A model generated the notes under the pieces. That model was not told where the DNA came from, searched no databases, and saw only the letters and a list, made by a program, of their open reading frames with translations. From positions 3,038,001 to 3,102,000 of the forward strand of contig NC_071579.1 of assembly GCF_024509145.1 (NCBI RefSeq): a DNA stretch of 64,000 nucleotides, in the 5' to 3' direction. Positions 49,043-61,600 of this stretch are shown here, in pieces. Position 1 is the stretch's first letter, and the number at the start of each line of letters is the position of its first letter. The DNA comes from Vidua macroura (lineage: Eukaryota > Chordata > Aves > Passeriformes > Viduidae). A program made the translations under genes and the position numbers.

Positions 49043-50809
49043 CATTTACAGACAGAGGTTTCTTGCACAGATTTAGTCCTACACACAGCAAAAGGTGTGG
49101 ATGAAAAGGTCAGGTCAAATGTACCAAACTGGGAGAGTCAGGAAAGGCAGCATCACATGTGCCAGTGTGTGGAGGGCAGAGGGACATGGTGGAAACAAAG
49201 AAAGGCCACTTGGCTCAAAAAACATCATTTTCTTATCACCCACTCTTATATTACACACTATTTTTTGGGCCACAGTGATACCAAAACAACACAACAAAGA
49301 CCTCTGGAACACCTGCAAAGATCAGATGGAGGAAAGAGCAGAGCTCAGAACACCCAGGAGCTGCTCCAGGCCAGGAGAAGCTTCAGCAGCAGACATCAGA
49401 CAAACTTTTGTCTGGGAAACAGCTTTTGTTCTGCCACACCGGGGTTGTCACAGCTGGAGTGATGCTCCAGCAGCAGAGTCCACTCCTCAGGGTGGACCAC
49501 CACTTCTGCTTCCCAGCAAAAGCTGATCTGAGCCCCAGTGGAGCCAGGCTGCTGCTCAGGTCCCATCCCAGGCAGGAGGCATCTCCAAGGCCAGCGAGCC
49601 CCCAGTGGGTACGAGGGCTCACCTCGGGTAGCACAGCCCCGAGCACAGGAGCCCTCCTGCAGAGCGCCGCTCCCAGGGGGATCAGCTTCAGGAGTACCAA
49701 AACATGAAATTATCCCATCTCTCCTTTAAGAGCAACTGTTAACCACCACCACTAACTATTTATATGGATGCACGTCAAAGAACTCAGCACTTCTCCAGCA
49801 CAGAGAGCCAGGAGAGACAGAGACTGCCAGGGAGCAGGGCCCTGTCCCCAGGAGACAGCAAACCCCAGCCCCAAGGATGCTTTCAGAGCATGAGCAGGCT
49901 GCAGTGGCACAGGGGCACAACCAGGCACAGAGATTGGGAGCACCATCCTAATAACCCAAAGCTCTTCCAGCACCGCCTTTGAGACAGTCTCATCTCAACC
50001 CCTCTCCCTGCAAGGCAGGCAGGTCCCTGCAGCTCAAGGCAAGACACCCCTCACCACACATCCACCACACCTACAACCTGCCACCCCCAATTCCAGCTCC
50101 ACACCAGCATCCCAAACCCCCAGGAGAGCAGAGCAAAGGCAGGCAGACAGACAGACAGACCTGAGGGGGTGTGTGCCATCCACCGTGGGCAGGAATGGGG
50201 AAGACGGGACGACGCCTGGCACAGCTCAGCCTTCCCCTTCCATGTACAAGCTCTTCCCCTCAGCAGGGGAGAGGGATTGCTCCGGTGGGAGCAGCTCTGC
50301 AAGCAGAAGGGACCAAGCTTGGCAACAGGAATAATCCAGGATGGGAAAGCCAGAGGGCTCCGTGCACCAGCGGTGTCCAGAGCCCAGCAGCGCTGAGCAC
50401 AGCAAGCGCGCCCTTAGGAGCTTGCTTTCCAAAGAAGGGCACAGTCAGGACTCCTTAAGAGAATTTCCAGGCCACCCTCCAGGAATTAGCTCTGCTCCTG
50501 CATCAGAGTACAGGGTGTCACCCCTGTGCGGCTACGCCGCTCTTCTCCCTCTGCTCCCACCACGAGGAGATTCTCCTTGGAAAGGCAGAACAGCCCTCCT
50601 GGGCTGCCTGCCATGCCCCAAGGCAGGGCACACAGCCAAGGTAAAGCACAGGTGTGGGAACAGCCCCGAGCTCGTGGGCCTCAAACTGTCCCCTTACCCA
50701 GCACCTGCACGGCCCAGCCCAGCATGCCCTGGATATTTGGTGAGCCAAGAGCCAGTGCATGCAGGTGGCCATGGACAGAGCCCCACCACCCCAAGGACAG
50801 CATACTATC

Positions 50810-50812
<3 letters not shown>

Positions 50813-50847
<35 letters not shown>
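50813..50847 (+). repeat. Poly-T tract of 35 bases
   Basis: An uninterrupted T run. Other homopolymers of 19-31 bases are at 2375-2401 (A), 13394-13420 (A), 22425-22455 (T), 24224-24242 (A) and 40824-40850 (A). Confidence 0.95.
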
Positions 50848-50849
<2 letters not shown>

Positions 50850-51384
50850 TGTACAGCAGCAGCACTGACTCTGCACATCGCACCTCGGCTGCTCCCACAC
50901 CCAAGGAATGGGAACATGGGAAGCAGTGCTGCCAAGCCTGGTAACTCAGCCTGAGCTGGCACATTTCAAAGAGGACAAGAAAACCCACACAACATCAGAG
51001 CTCAGCATCAGTCCCCATCTCCCTGAGCCATAAAGCAGCTGAAGTATGGAGAGGAGCAGGAGCTGCCCGCACGAGCCAGGGTGTGTTAGAAGTTGCTGTG
51101 CAACAGAGAAAGAAAATGCTTTTAAAAATAAATAGAGCAGCCTCTGGGAAGCACTGCTGGCAGAAGGCAGCCAGCCCTGGCTCCTTCCACCTGGAACGAC
51201 GTAGCCTGCAGGAAGGAGCTGAGAGCAGGACATTGTTCCTGCTGGGGGATATCAGGTCAGCTAGAAACCACAGATATAAAGAAGATTTGATGTGGACAGA
51301 GAAGGCAAAATTGGAAGCCATGCTTGAAGCATTCAGTTCTCCTGTGCACTGCTTGCCCGTGTCGAGGCTGAACACACGTGGTCC

Positions 51385-51700
51385 CAGGATCCCACAATGA
51401 TTTGGCTTGGAAAGGACCTTAAAGCCCTTCTAGTTCAAACTACCCTGCCATGGGAAGAATAATTTTTTTCCAAATATCCCATCTAACCCCGCCCTCTGCC
51501 AATGTGAAGCCATTCCCACATCTCCTGTCACTCTGTGCTCTTCTTCAAAGTCCCTCTCCAGATCTCTTGTGGCCTCTTTTAGCACTGGAAGGGGCTCTGA
51601 GGTCTCCCCAGAGCCCTCCCTTCTCCAGGCTGAAGAAGCCTAGCACTCTCAGGAAGTTCTCACAGCAGAGGTGACTGTGAGACCCCAGGCTCCCCAGAGG
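51385..51700 (-). mobile_element. CR1 LINE 3' fragment
   Basis: Reverse-oriented, divergent. CACAATGATTTGGCTTGGAA, AGGACCTTAAAGCCCTTCTA, CCAATGTGAAGCCATTCCCA and CTTCTCCAGGCTGAAGAAGC appear in order, with an internal deletion after the first block. Confidence 0.82.
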
Positions 51701-52234
51701 GCTGTCCCTGGCCTGAGTGGCTCCTGCTGCATCCCAGGCATCACCAGCACTCATCCCAGCCCTGGCTTCACGCTCCTGCTTATGGCTTCTCTAAAAACAC
51801 CTGCCTGAGCCAGAAGCTGGGCTAGGGCAGGAAGGACACCCAGCCTGGATGGCAGCATCACAGGGGGGTGGCATCCCGTAGCCACGAAATCAATGTTTAA
51901 CCTGGCAAAGGCACGGAAAACAAGCTCTGATTCCCAACAGTGCCTTGGCTGAGGTGACTCACGAACCACAATGCGTGTCAGTGCTTAATAGACCTGCACA
52001 GGTTAATTACTCCATCCTGGAAACAGCACATTCCTGGCAAAAGGAGTCACAGCACCCCTGAGAGGTGAAAACAAAGGGATGCCACGAAGGTGAGCAACAG
52101 CAAGCTTTATTCTTCTTTGACTCCCGCTCCCATTACGCGCAAAGACTGGCTGAAAAGGTCTCATTGTTTGTGCAAATAATGAAGACAATCTCTTGCACAA
52201 ATTGCACCATGAAGAAGGGAAGGGGATAAAGGAT

Positions 52235-52450
52235 AAGTCTGGTCTGCCATGCTGTGGGGGGAGAAACTCTTTCCGGTGAGGGTGGTGAGACACAGGTTGC
52301 CCAGAGCAGTTGTGAATGCCCTATCTCTGGAAGTGTTCAAAGCCACTTCGAGCAACCTGGTCTCATGCAAGGTGTCCCCCCGTGGCAGAAGGGGCTGGAC
52401 TGAGATGATCTTTAAGGTCCCTTCCAACCCAAACCATTCCAGAGTTCCAT
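52235..52450 (+). mobile_element. CR1 LINE 3' end remnant
   Basis: Sense-oriented. CACAGGTTGCCCAGAGCAGT, CTGGAAGTGTTCAAAGCCAC and GATCTTTAAGGTCCCTTCCA lead to AACCCAAACCATTCCAGAG. Confidence 0.85.
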
Positions 52451-54225
52451 GGAGAGCACGTGCTGTGCATCCTCCACTGCAGGGTCTTCACCAGCAGCCT
52501 CAGCCACAAGCATTAGGACAGAGCAGGGCCCTAAATCCCTGGTAAACTGAGCAAAACCTTCCTGATTCCACCTTAAAGGAGGAAAAGCAGCCTTTCCTTT
52601 TGCTTTTGCTCTTTACCTCAGAGAACAGAGTGGATTTGCCTTATCCTGGCTTGAGCAGGGTTGGGACAAATGGACAATAAAAAGTAATTTCTTTCTTTTC
52701 TGGCAATTCTGGTAATTTCTGGCAGCATCACACGTGCTGAAATCGGGCCCTGAGGAGCCTTCAGCAAGCCACCAGCTTCCCTACTGGCTAGGAAAGCATG
52801 TCCCAGGACACTCTGCTGCTTAGGGCCAATAGACTGGAGCAGCCCCTCCCCTTCCTCATCTTTCCCTGTTCCAGCCATCCTCAGCCACTCCAAGCTGCTA
52901 CACATCCCCAGAGCTCATCCTCTGAGCCCAGTTTCTCCCACACTTTGGGAGATGGGAACAAAACAAATAAATGTTATTGTGGAGCTAAAAAGAACATTTC
53001 AGCAATCCTGCTTCTTCCACCAGGACTAATAACCTGGCTCAGCGAGCACACAATTCTCACCTCCTACTCATTGCACACACTCCCAGGAAGTCCCAGGGGC
53101 CCCTCTCCTGCTCAGGGGACACCACCAAATCCCTCAGGAAAGTCAGGCTGCTTCCTCTTGGCTGCCAAAGGCTGGACCCTGCAGAGGGTCTAAGCCAGCC
53201 TGGCCATGAGCCCAGATGCTTTGCTAAGTTGCCAAGGGAAAGGGTCTGTACTTCTGGAAACCATCTGGGCAAGAAGACAGGCATGAAGCACAGCATTTGG
53301 AGGCACTGCACTTTCAGATACACCCAGCCACCATCAGCGGCCTCTTCCCCCTCCAGCAACACAGCTCTGCCCCCAGCCCCGATGCCAGTCCTGCTCCAAA
53401 CCGCAGCCCCAGTGGTGCCGATCGCCCCCATGTGCCTTGCTTCCTCACAGCCAGCAGCTCCAGCACCTCCCTTTGGACCAAAGCCACTGAATTATCCTTG
53501 GGCTCCCTCTCCTCTAAACACTGCTTCTTCCAGCAAGAGCTCATCCAGTGCTGCTTTCCCTTCTTTTATCCACTCGCTGCAATTGCTGGCGCCGAGCCGT
53601 GACTGCCTTCCCTCCTTCTCCTCTTTGTGGCATGATTTCCTCTCCGCTCTTCCATCCCTCTGAAGCACGCTTCTCAGAATCATTTGTGCCACAGCAACCT
53701 TCCTGCCAGAGAGCTGCTTTGTGGGACACTTAAGCACGGTGCAAGTGAGCTCAAATTCAGGACGAGACTAATTTGTGGAGGAGAGGAGGGCAGGCACAGC
53801 CAGGAATAACAGCCTAGCCCAAACCTCCGAGCTTGGCACTGCTGACAGCTGGAGCCTGGGAAGATCCAGTGGGAAAAGAGCAATGCACATCCCATTTCTT
53901 CTTTATATAAGACATGCATCAGTCCAGCCCAACATTCTCCATAGCCCTGGCTGAGCAGCGAGTCCAGACACAGAGTTTTGCTCCGACCCAAGCTGTCTGC
54001 TCCACTCATCAGCTCCATCTCCCTGCTGAAATGATGCCCCACAGCTCAATCAGTTCCTAAATCCATCACAGAATTGGCCCTTTTGCAGCAGCACGTACCC
54101 TTGGAGCTTGGACTTCACTGCATTTGTGAACATCAGCGCTCACGCTGCGGTGGCTGCTCGCTGGTGGCCCCCCATCCATCCCTCTCCAGCTCTGGAGAGG
54201 CTCCAGATGAGGCTCCTCCACAGGC

Positions 54226-54249
54226 CACACACACACACACACACACACA
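54226..54249 (+). repeat. (CA)n microsatellite
   Basis: Twelve CA or AC units in a row with no interruption. Confidence 0.95.
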
Positions 54250-55339
54250 GAGCTCTTTTTACACCAGGGAGCTACCATCTGGAACTTTTAGGCATCTCCA
54301 GGATGGCTGAGGCCCAGCAGCGCGAGACTGACAGCGTATGTCACGCAGCCTGCACACGCCAGGGGTTCTCCTCCAGCATGGCACAGCCAGCTGGCATTGC
54401 CCAGTTGTCCAGCCCAGCCCTGTGCTCACCACCACCCCCACAGTGGCCACCAGCAGAGCCCGTTGGCCTGCAGCCCCTCAGCAGCGGGCAGGGCTATTTC
54501 TGGCAGCGTCACTCCCCCTCTCTCTCCTCGTGCCCACTCACTCCTTCCTAAATAGCTTCGCACCACTGATTTTCCCCATGCCAGCCATCCACCGTCTGCC
54601 GGCAGGATTTGGAGTGCCAGCAGCATGTTTGAGCTGGGGAGAGCCAAGCAATCATCCTTCATGGTCCCCAGCCCCCACCTGCACAGCTCAAAGTGGCAGT
54701 GACCGAAATCCATCCCTCCCAGAAGGGACCAGGCTGACACATCCACCCTCCCCAGACTAGCACTGATACATGACTGCCATCCAACATTTCAGGTTTAAAC
54801 CAGGTCATTTTCTTGCTTTGAACCTTGTTTGTGTGTCAGTTGCCAACTGAAGCACTTGTGAGGGTTCCAGTCTTCCCCCAGGGTCTGTGGATCTGCCTGG
54901 GGTGCATCAAAACTCCATCACAGCACACAGCAGCACAGAACCACCATTCGGGAATGCTACACTCGCGTGTTCCTGGGTTTTACACCCTTCCCTCTGCCTG
55001 AAATGGGCTGGACAGTCCCAGCAATTTGGCACAGTCCCAAGCTGAAAACACGGGGTGCTCAAAGCCTGTGAACACCCAGATGGGATCCCCCATCTCAGAG
55101 AGTCCTGGCACAGGGTCCACAGGGTCAGCACTGCAGCCAGGACAAGGCATCTCCAGAGAAACCAAGGCTTCCCCTAAAGCAGTGGCTGCCAGGACCGACT
55201 TTATGGCCTCTCCAAGAGCTGCTCACAGGCTCTGCCCCACAGCCACACAACTCTGCCACCCTCCACAGGCAATGCTCAGGTCCTCACCCCTCCTGCAAAT
55301 GACACGCAGCTCATCACTGCACTGGGGCTCATTGAATGG

Positions 55340-55450
55340 TCAGACCCAATGAATGGTTTGGGCTGGGAGGGACCTTAAAAATGATCTTGTTCCAGCCCCT
55401 GTGCCATGGGCAGGGACACCAGGCTTCCATGGATGGGGCAGCCATAGGTC
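55340..55450 (-). mobile_element. CR1 LINE 3' fragment
   Basis: Reverse-oriented. ATGAATGGTTTGGGCTGGGA, GGGACCTTAAAAATGATCTT and CCATGGGCAGGGACACC. It pairs with the sense copy at 55570-55705. Confidence 0.83.
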
Positions 55451-55569
55451 CAGGAAAGCAGGTGAAGGTAAAGGGTCTGTCCTGGTCCTTTCTCCTGTGA
55501 GGGAACAATTCCAACATGCCATCAGGGAGGAAGCAGGCCTTGTGTCCAGAACCTTGCTCTTCCCCTGCT

Positions 55570-55705
55570 TGTGAATGCCCTGGAATCCCTGGAAGTGTTC
55601 AAAGCCACTTTGTGCAAGCTGATCTCATGGAGGGTGTCCCCCCCATGGCAGGGGGTGCTAGACCAAGCTGATTTTCAAGGTCCCTTCCAACCCAAACCAC
55701 GCCAG
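55570..55705 (+). mobile_element. CR1 LINE 3' fragment
   Basis: Sense-oriented. CCCTGGAAGTGTTCAAAGCC, GTCCCCCCCATGGCAGGGGG and CAAGGTCCCTTCCAACCCAA. It closely resembles the copy at 52235-52450. Confidence 0.83.
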
Positions 55706-56630
55706 AATTTATTGAGGAAGCACCAGTTGGACACGAAGACATAAATCTGCCACACCTCCTCCAAAAACACCCTTGAGCCAAAGCACTGACACCTTCAAGC
55801 TAAAACTACTCCTGCACGTGAGCCAGCTCGCTACAGACCAGAGCAGATCCCTGGGAGGTTTTGCCCTCCCCCCACAGCCCCTCGGATGGATCCCCAGCCT
55901 TGTACACACAGGCTGCATCTTGGCTCGTTCCTACCACACTCAGGTTTATTTTGCAGAGAAAACCCGGCCCCAGAAGCTCAGCAGGGAAGCTTTTCAGCAC
56001 CAGTGAGCACTCAAGGAAGGTGTCAAGCCACCTGCAAAGAGCTTCCCAAGCTGTCAGCATCCCTGCAGTGCTGGGAGGCACAAGACTCAACAAAGCCTTG
56101 GCACCTAAGGGACCCTTCTGGAGAAGCTTTTGGGAAGCAAGAATAATCCACAGTGCTTTAAGGCTCTTTGCAGCCACCTTGGATCTCCAGCCAAAGTGTG
56201 CAATCACCCAGAGCCTGGTGGGGATCCAAGAGCAAGACCAGGTATTCACCTCACTTCCAAGGGTGTCCCAGCAAACTGCCAGGAGCTGAGCCAACACCTC
56301 TGGGCCAAGATCCCTCCACTTCCAGGCTTTCCCAGCCCACCTGGAAACCACAGCACCACAGCACAGACCCCACCACACAGCCTAAACCCCAAACAAGCCT
56401 TGGCTGAGGATGCTACACACCAAGCAATGCATCTCTAAAAGAGGTTTGGGTGCTTTCCACATCCCACAGGAGCTGTAACACGAGGCCAGTAGTGAGTGTT
56501 TCTAAAAATCTCAGGCTGCTGAGAGACATGGAGCCCCGTGTATGAAGAGCCTGCTTGAAACGGCTAACGGATTGCATTTTTCCCAAGCTTGCTATTTCCA
56601 TATGCCAGGAGGAAAAAAATAATAATAGGG

Positions 56631-56682
<52 letters not shown>

Positions 56683-56763
56683 CCCTAAATCAGAGCAGCG
56701 ATAAATTTCTAAAGCTACTGTAGCAAAGGCAGGGAAAGAAAAAAAAAAAAAAAAAAAAAAAAA
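56631..56763 (+). repeat. Two poly-A tracts of 51 and 25 bases
   Basis: A runs at 56631-56681 and 56739-56763 are separated by 57 bases of ordinary sequence. No retroposed gene copy or LINE 3' end precedes either. Confidence 0.9.
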
Positions 56764-57790
56764 CCACAAAAATAACCTGTAGTAGAAGCAGCCTCCCAGA
56801 AATTCCCCTGTGCTGCAAATGGCAAATTAAGTCAAAAGGAAGAGGAGGGGGAAAACCCACATCCATAACAACAGATTGTGGACAAAAGGACAACAGTAAT
56901 CATGGTCTGTCACTGCTGCCATCGAATTCAGCATCCACCACAGCAGCTCATTATTTAAGAAGTAAAACCTGCACTTTCACCCCCAGGTCCAAAGCAGGGC
57001 ATGGAAACACAGGCTGGCCACACACTGCCTTGGGAGAGTAAAAAGCATGCAGCCACCAGGCTGGCACCTAATGGGACTTAATGAGGAGTGGCAGGGATGA
57101 GAGTTCACCCCAAACCCAGCAGAATGGGCCTGATTTCACCCTTGTTGCTGGGCTTCCCACTGAGTCCCACCAGGCTGGTGCAGAGAGCTCGCACATCTCC
57201 TGTGCCAAGTGCCTGCTCTCACGGTGCACAGCAGGGAACAAGGGGCTCAACCCCCCTGCCAAACCTGCACAGAGCTCCCCAGCACCCCCAGTATCAGCTC
57301 TGACCCAGCTGGAGGTTTTCCATGCAGGAAAGTCTGGGGCAGTGAGCTCTTGACTCCCAGCACCACCCAAGCTCAGCCCCCATGTCCCACCACGGAGCTA
57401 AAAACACGGCGCCATCCCAATCCACCATGGTTTGCCCCAGGGACCCTGCAAACCTAAGGATGCTTTGGTTGTTTATGGGATCTGCAGGCAGGAAACCAGG
57501 GAAAATTCAGCTCACTCGAGGGGAAAGGCTGGCCCAGCCCAAGGTGTCATGCCATGGAGATGCAATCCTGGCTCAGAACTAAAGGAGCAGCAGTGCCTGG
57601 CAATTCCCAAAGCAGCCCCAGCCACTGAAGCTCCAGGAAAACACACACTGAGCAAGCTGCTAATTTACTGAAGAGTCCAGAAAAGAAGCATGATGTGGAA
57701 AAACATGAGTTTGGAGAAGAGATGAGAAATGCTGTTATTTGGCATTCACAAGATGAACTAGAGGCAACAGCACCCTCAACTCCATCAAGC

Positions 57791-57831
57791 AACATTTCAC
57801 CAGAGTGAACATTTCACCAGAGTGAAATGTT
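57791..57831. repeat. 17-base tandem duplication ending in a perfect hairpin
   Basis: AACATTTCACCAGAGTG occurs twice in tandem from 57791. The second copy continues to form AACATTTCAC, loop CAGA, GTGAAATGTT (57808-57831), a perfect 10-base-pair inverted repeat. Confidence 0.9.
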
Positions 57832-57917
57832 CCACAACCAAAATAGGGCTGGACCAGAAGTCCCTCCCAGCCCTCCCTCCTTGTGCCCAGTTGCAGAAAA
57901 CAGACAGACCAGGAAAA

Positions 57918-57970
57918 GTTAATACAAGAAGCCAAGAGTTAATACAAGAAGCCAAGAAGTAATACAAGAG
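57918..57970 (+). repeat. Short 20-base tandem repeat
   Basis: About two and a half copies of GTTAATACAAGAAGCCAAGA with minor changes in the last copy. It lies 90 bases from the hairpin duplication at 57791. Confidence 0.9.
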
Positions 57971-58576
57971 CTAGTGTTTTTCAGCTAATTTTTTTAGGTG
58001 ACAAACTAAAAGCCTTACACATTTCTATATCCCAGTGCAATATTTACATTCCTTGGCTGAAGGAAACAGCAGGAGCAGCCCAGAGCCTGCAGCACTCAAC
58101 CTTTGAATCCACAAAACTACAGATCCGCCTCAAAACAAGAGGAGAAAAGGGATTAAAAACCCAAAGGCATTTAATGCAACCAACACACAAGGAGACCTTT
58201 TGGAGTCACCCAGACCCTCCAGCCCTTTGGACACACACATTAAGGACTCCAAGACAGATTTTCTGCATTGTGCTGGGAACCATGCATGGCCTGAGGGAGG
58301 TGATTTTTCTTCTCCTCACAGTGATGCACAGCCATAGCCACCGGCAGCCAGGGTGATTTGAGGGGTGCAGAACGTGCACCAAGGCACAAGAATCACACAG
58401 GCAGTGCCTCTTTCTGTGGCCACATCCACCCAGCCCAGCTTCAGAGAAGCCCCTGAAGTCGAGGCAGGGGATGGGGAGGTTATTCCCACCCCAACATGCC
58501 AGGGTGAGTTAGCCCATCACAGAGAAGCAGCATCACCTGGGCAGATGGAAACATTTCCCAGTGCAATCCTACACAG

Positions 58577-58621
58577 TAAGAATAAGAATAAGAATAAGAA
58601 TAAGAATAAGAATAAGAATAT
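58577..58621 (+). repeat. (AAGAAT)n hexanucleotide microsatellite
   Basis: Seven perfect AAGAAT units in A-rich sequence, ending in ATATAATG. Confidence 0.95.
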
Positions 58622-61600
58622 AATGTGCTGCAAGACAAGGTGATCAATTCCTGGTGTGAGCTACTTGTGTTTTCTAATAGCAAAAATCCAATATTACCCA
58701 GAAAGGAGAACTGCCAAGGCTCAGTACTTACTCTGTAGCTCCAGGAGCCACATTCCACTTATTTGCCAAGTCTGGTCTGTTTAATATAGAAAAAACCCCA
58801 CCTGAATTATTAAGGGAACTGAGAAATAACAGAGGCAGATGAAAACACTGTCAGTTGCTCCCTCTCCTATCTGTTTTTTTTCCAAGCATTTAAATCCTCG
58901 CTTTGACTCTGCTCCTGCTGCTGGGCACTTCATTCACAGAGGAAGCCTTTATTAGTAAAATACATATTTGAGCCATCAGAGCAGCTTCAGCTTTTCTTTT
59001 CATCACCTCACCCCAGCTCATCCTGGGAAGAGCTGCACGGTGAGGGAAGCAAGGAAAAAATGCGTGCAAGAGCTTAACAAATTCAAAAGAAAGAGAACAG
59101 CCCTTGGGGAAGAGAGCAGCATAATTAAAACATTAATTCAGGTTACAGCTTTGGCTCTGGGCGAGCTCCAGTCACCCAAAAATCCCAGCAAGGGACAGCG
59201 CCAGGTCAGAGCCCAGCTCTGAGGCTCAGCCACAGCCCCAGGCACAAAGCTTTCTCCATCACCCCCTCTCCAAGGCAGAAGCTGAAAAACCACCTCCCTT
59301 CAGAGGGAATCATAGGGAAAACAAGCTCCAGCTCTCAAGAAGCAAATTAAATACCTGGAATAACAAGTAGGAAATAGGTGACGGCTTCAAGGCTAATAAA
59401 CGCTCTGAGCAACACTAACTGCTCCCTGCATGAGCAACACAGACAAAGTGACTAAAACAAAGTCATGACAGTCACAAGTGAGTCGAGTGAGATGCAGCAG
59501 CCACAGGGGGAGTTTTGGCAGGTGGCTGGAAGCAGGCACTGGAACAGGAGGCAGGCAGGGCACACTGCAGCATCCCTGGCCATGCAGGGCTAGGAGATGG
59601 AAAACACCACCCCAAAGGTCCAGGTCGAGAGCCTGGACCATAACTCAGCGGGAGAAGGGAAAAATCCTGCAGCAGAGTGAGAAATTCTCCCTGCAAGGTC
59701 TTTAATAGCACACATAGGTGCTGCCTGCCCAGAGTGTGGGGTGGTAGCCAGGCACAGGGCAGGAGAGATCTGCTGGGGGCAGAAGTGCCAAGACGGGGGT
59801 AGAAGAAAGAAAAAAAGTTATTTTATCTGGTGGAAACAGTCTACTCCAACACAGCAGACACACTTCATTTCAGTTTTGCTTCTTATATCACATGCACCCC
59901 ATGAAAAACAGCACCAGATTTAAAAGACGATTTTCAAACCCAAAGCCTCCAAACCTTCAGCTTCCTATTGCCCTTCCTATTGCATACACCATCAAATTTG
60001 GATGCTTTTAAAACTTCTACCCTCTTCTCACCATTTTTACTGGTTCTCATTATTTTGCCTGGTGCAAACCAGCTTCAAGCCACAGAAGCATTTCAATTCC
60101 AACCAAACTGTTGCTTCCAAGGCTGGGGGGACATCCTTGTCCATGGTGTGCTGGTTTTGCACCCTGGTCCAACACACAGGACGTCCGTGGATTCCCTGCA
60201 TCACCCTGAGGAGCTGATTTCCTCCCCTCCTTGCCCAGCATCCCCCCAACCCACAAAAAGGCATTTAAGGGCATTCCTCACCCTCTGTGGACACTGCAAA
60301 GTGCTCCAAGACCCAACAGCACTTCTGATGCCCCAGGATCTACAGAGGGGATGGCCCTGGGACAGCTCCAGGAGTGACAGCTCCAGGACAAGTAGGGCTG
60401 GAAGGGGAAGAAGCCTCTCCCAGAGCTCAGGAGGCACAGAGAGGCAGAAGGAGAGGGAGGAGCTCCAGAGACAGGAGTGAAGGAGGACCTGGACAAAGCA
60501 AAGCTCTCCTGCCAGGACCAGCTTCCCACAGCTCCAGACCAGCTGACATCCAGCCCATTCCTGCTGCCTGTCCATCCCAACCACCCTTGGACACAGTGCA
60601 GCTGCTCCCAGGCCAGGAAAAGGGCTGGAAGGACAGGCACTGGCAGGGGGACCAGCAAGCCAGAGCAGCCTCCAGGGCAGCAACAGCCTCCAAAGATGGA
60701 ACAGGGAGGCAGGATCACCACTGAACACAGAGCAAGGAGGACCACAAGAAAGGACAAGCAGAGAGGCACATAAAGGATCCACAAATCCCCACGTAGATGT
60801 GGAAAAGCCACGTGAGCACCGTCTCACCAGAGGACACCGGTGAAACAGCAGCCACCACGCAGTGGCACAGAGCAAGAGATCAACCCGGTCCCCTCTTCTT
60901 TCTCCTCCTCCTCCTCCTCCCAGGAATCTGGCACCCTGGAAAAACCTGCCCAGCCTTTGCATTCTGCAAACCTCAGCTCTAAAAATAACGCTCGCTTCAA
61001 GTGACACATTTCGCTGGGAGCCCGCGAGCGCAGCCCACAGAACAAGACATCAGGGACAGGTTTTGTAAACAGGGCTTTTTTAAGGTTTAGCAAACCATAA
61101 TCAAACATCCAAAGCCATCGCTGGGTGGGGCAGAACTGAAGGAGGGACCCCATCGCAGGGAAAAAATCCCACAAAGGAAAACTCAAGGGCTGGTCCCTGT
61201 TTCCCAACGCGTCCCGTATGTCTCAGCTCACACTTTAAGATTTTAGGATGGAGTTTCTCACCCTGTATCACACCACAAGAAGGGTCCCAGCTCCAGCCAT
61301 GCCCACAGCAACAATACTCCCCTCACCAGCTGTTTCCAGAGAGAAAAACTCCTATTTTTAGGGAAAGCGGAGGCTCAGAGATGGCCAGAGAGAGAACCCC
61401 ACTGCTGGGGGGCTGAGCCCCACCTCCCAATCCCCCAGACAAGCAGGGTGTGATCCTTCCCTGGCTGCTGCAGGCGCTCTCACCCCAGGGGCCAGGATGA
61501 GAGGCAGAGCAGGAGGAAGACTAGCCCAAAGTGTTGCTCAGTTAATCAAAAGTAATTAGCCACCATCTTGAGTGACTCCCATTAGTTACAGCCTGGTTTT

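Noticed and set aside
48317..49462. Plus-strand open frame of 381 codons with a long Gly-Lys repeat
   Set aside because: The length comes from the (GGGAAA)n purine tract, which is open in all frames; the flanking residues show no domain and no gene signals.
60201..61007. Minus-strand open frame of 268 codons rich in Leu, Cys and Trp
   Set aside because: It is the complement of CAG-, CCA- and TCC-rich sequence, with no domain, no splice context and overlapping open frames on the other strand.
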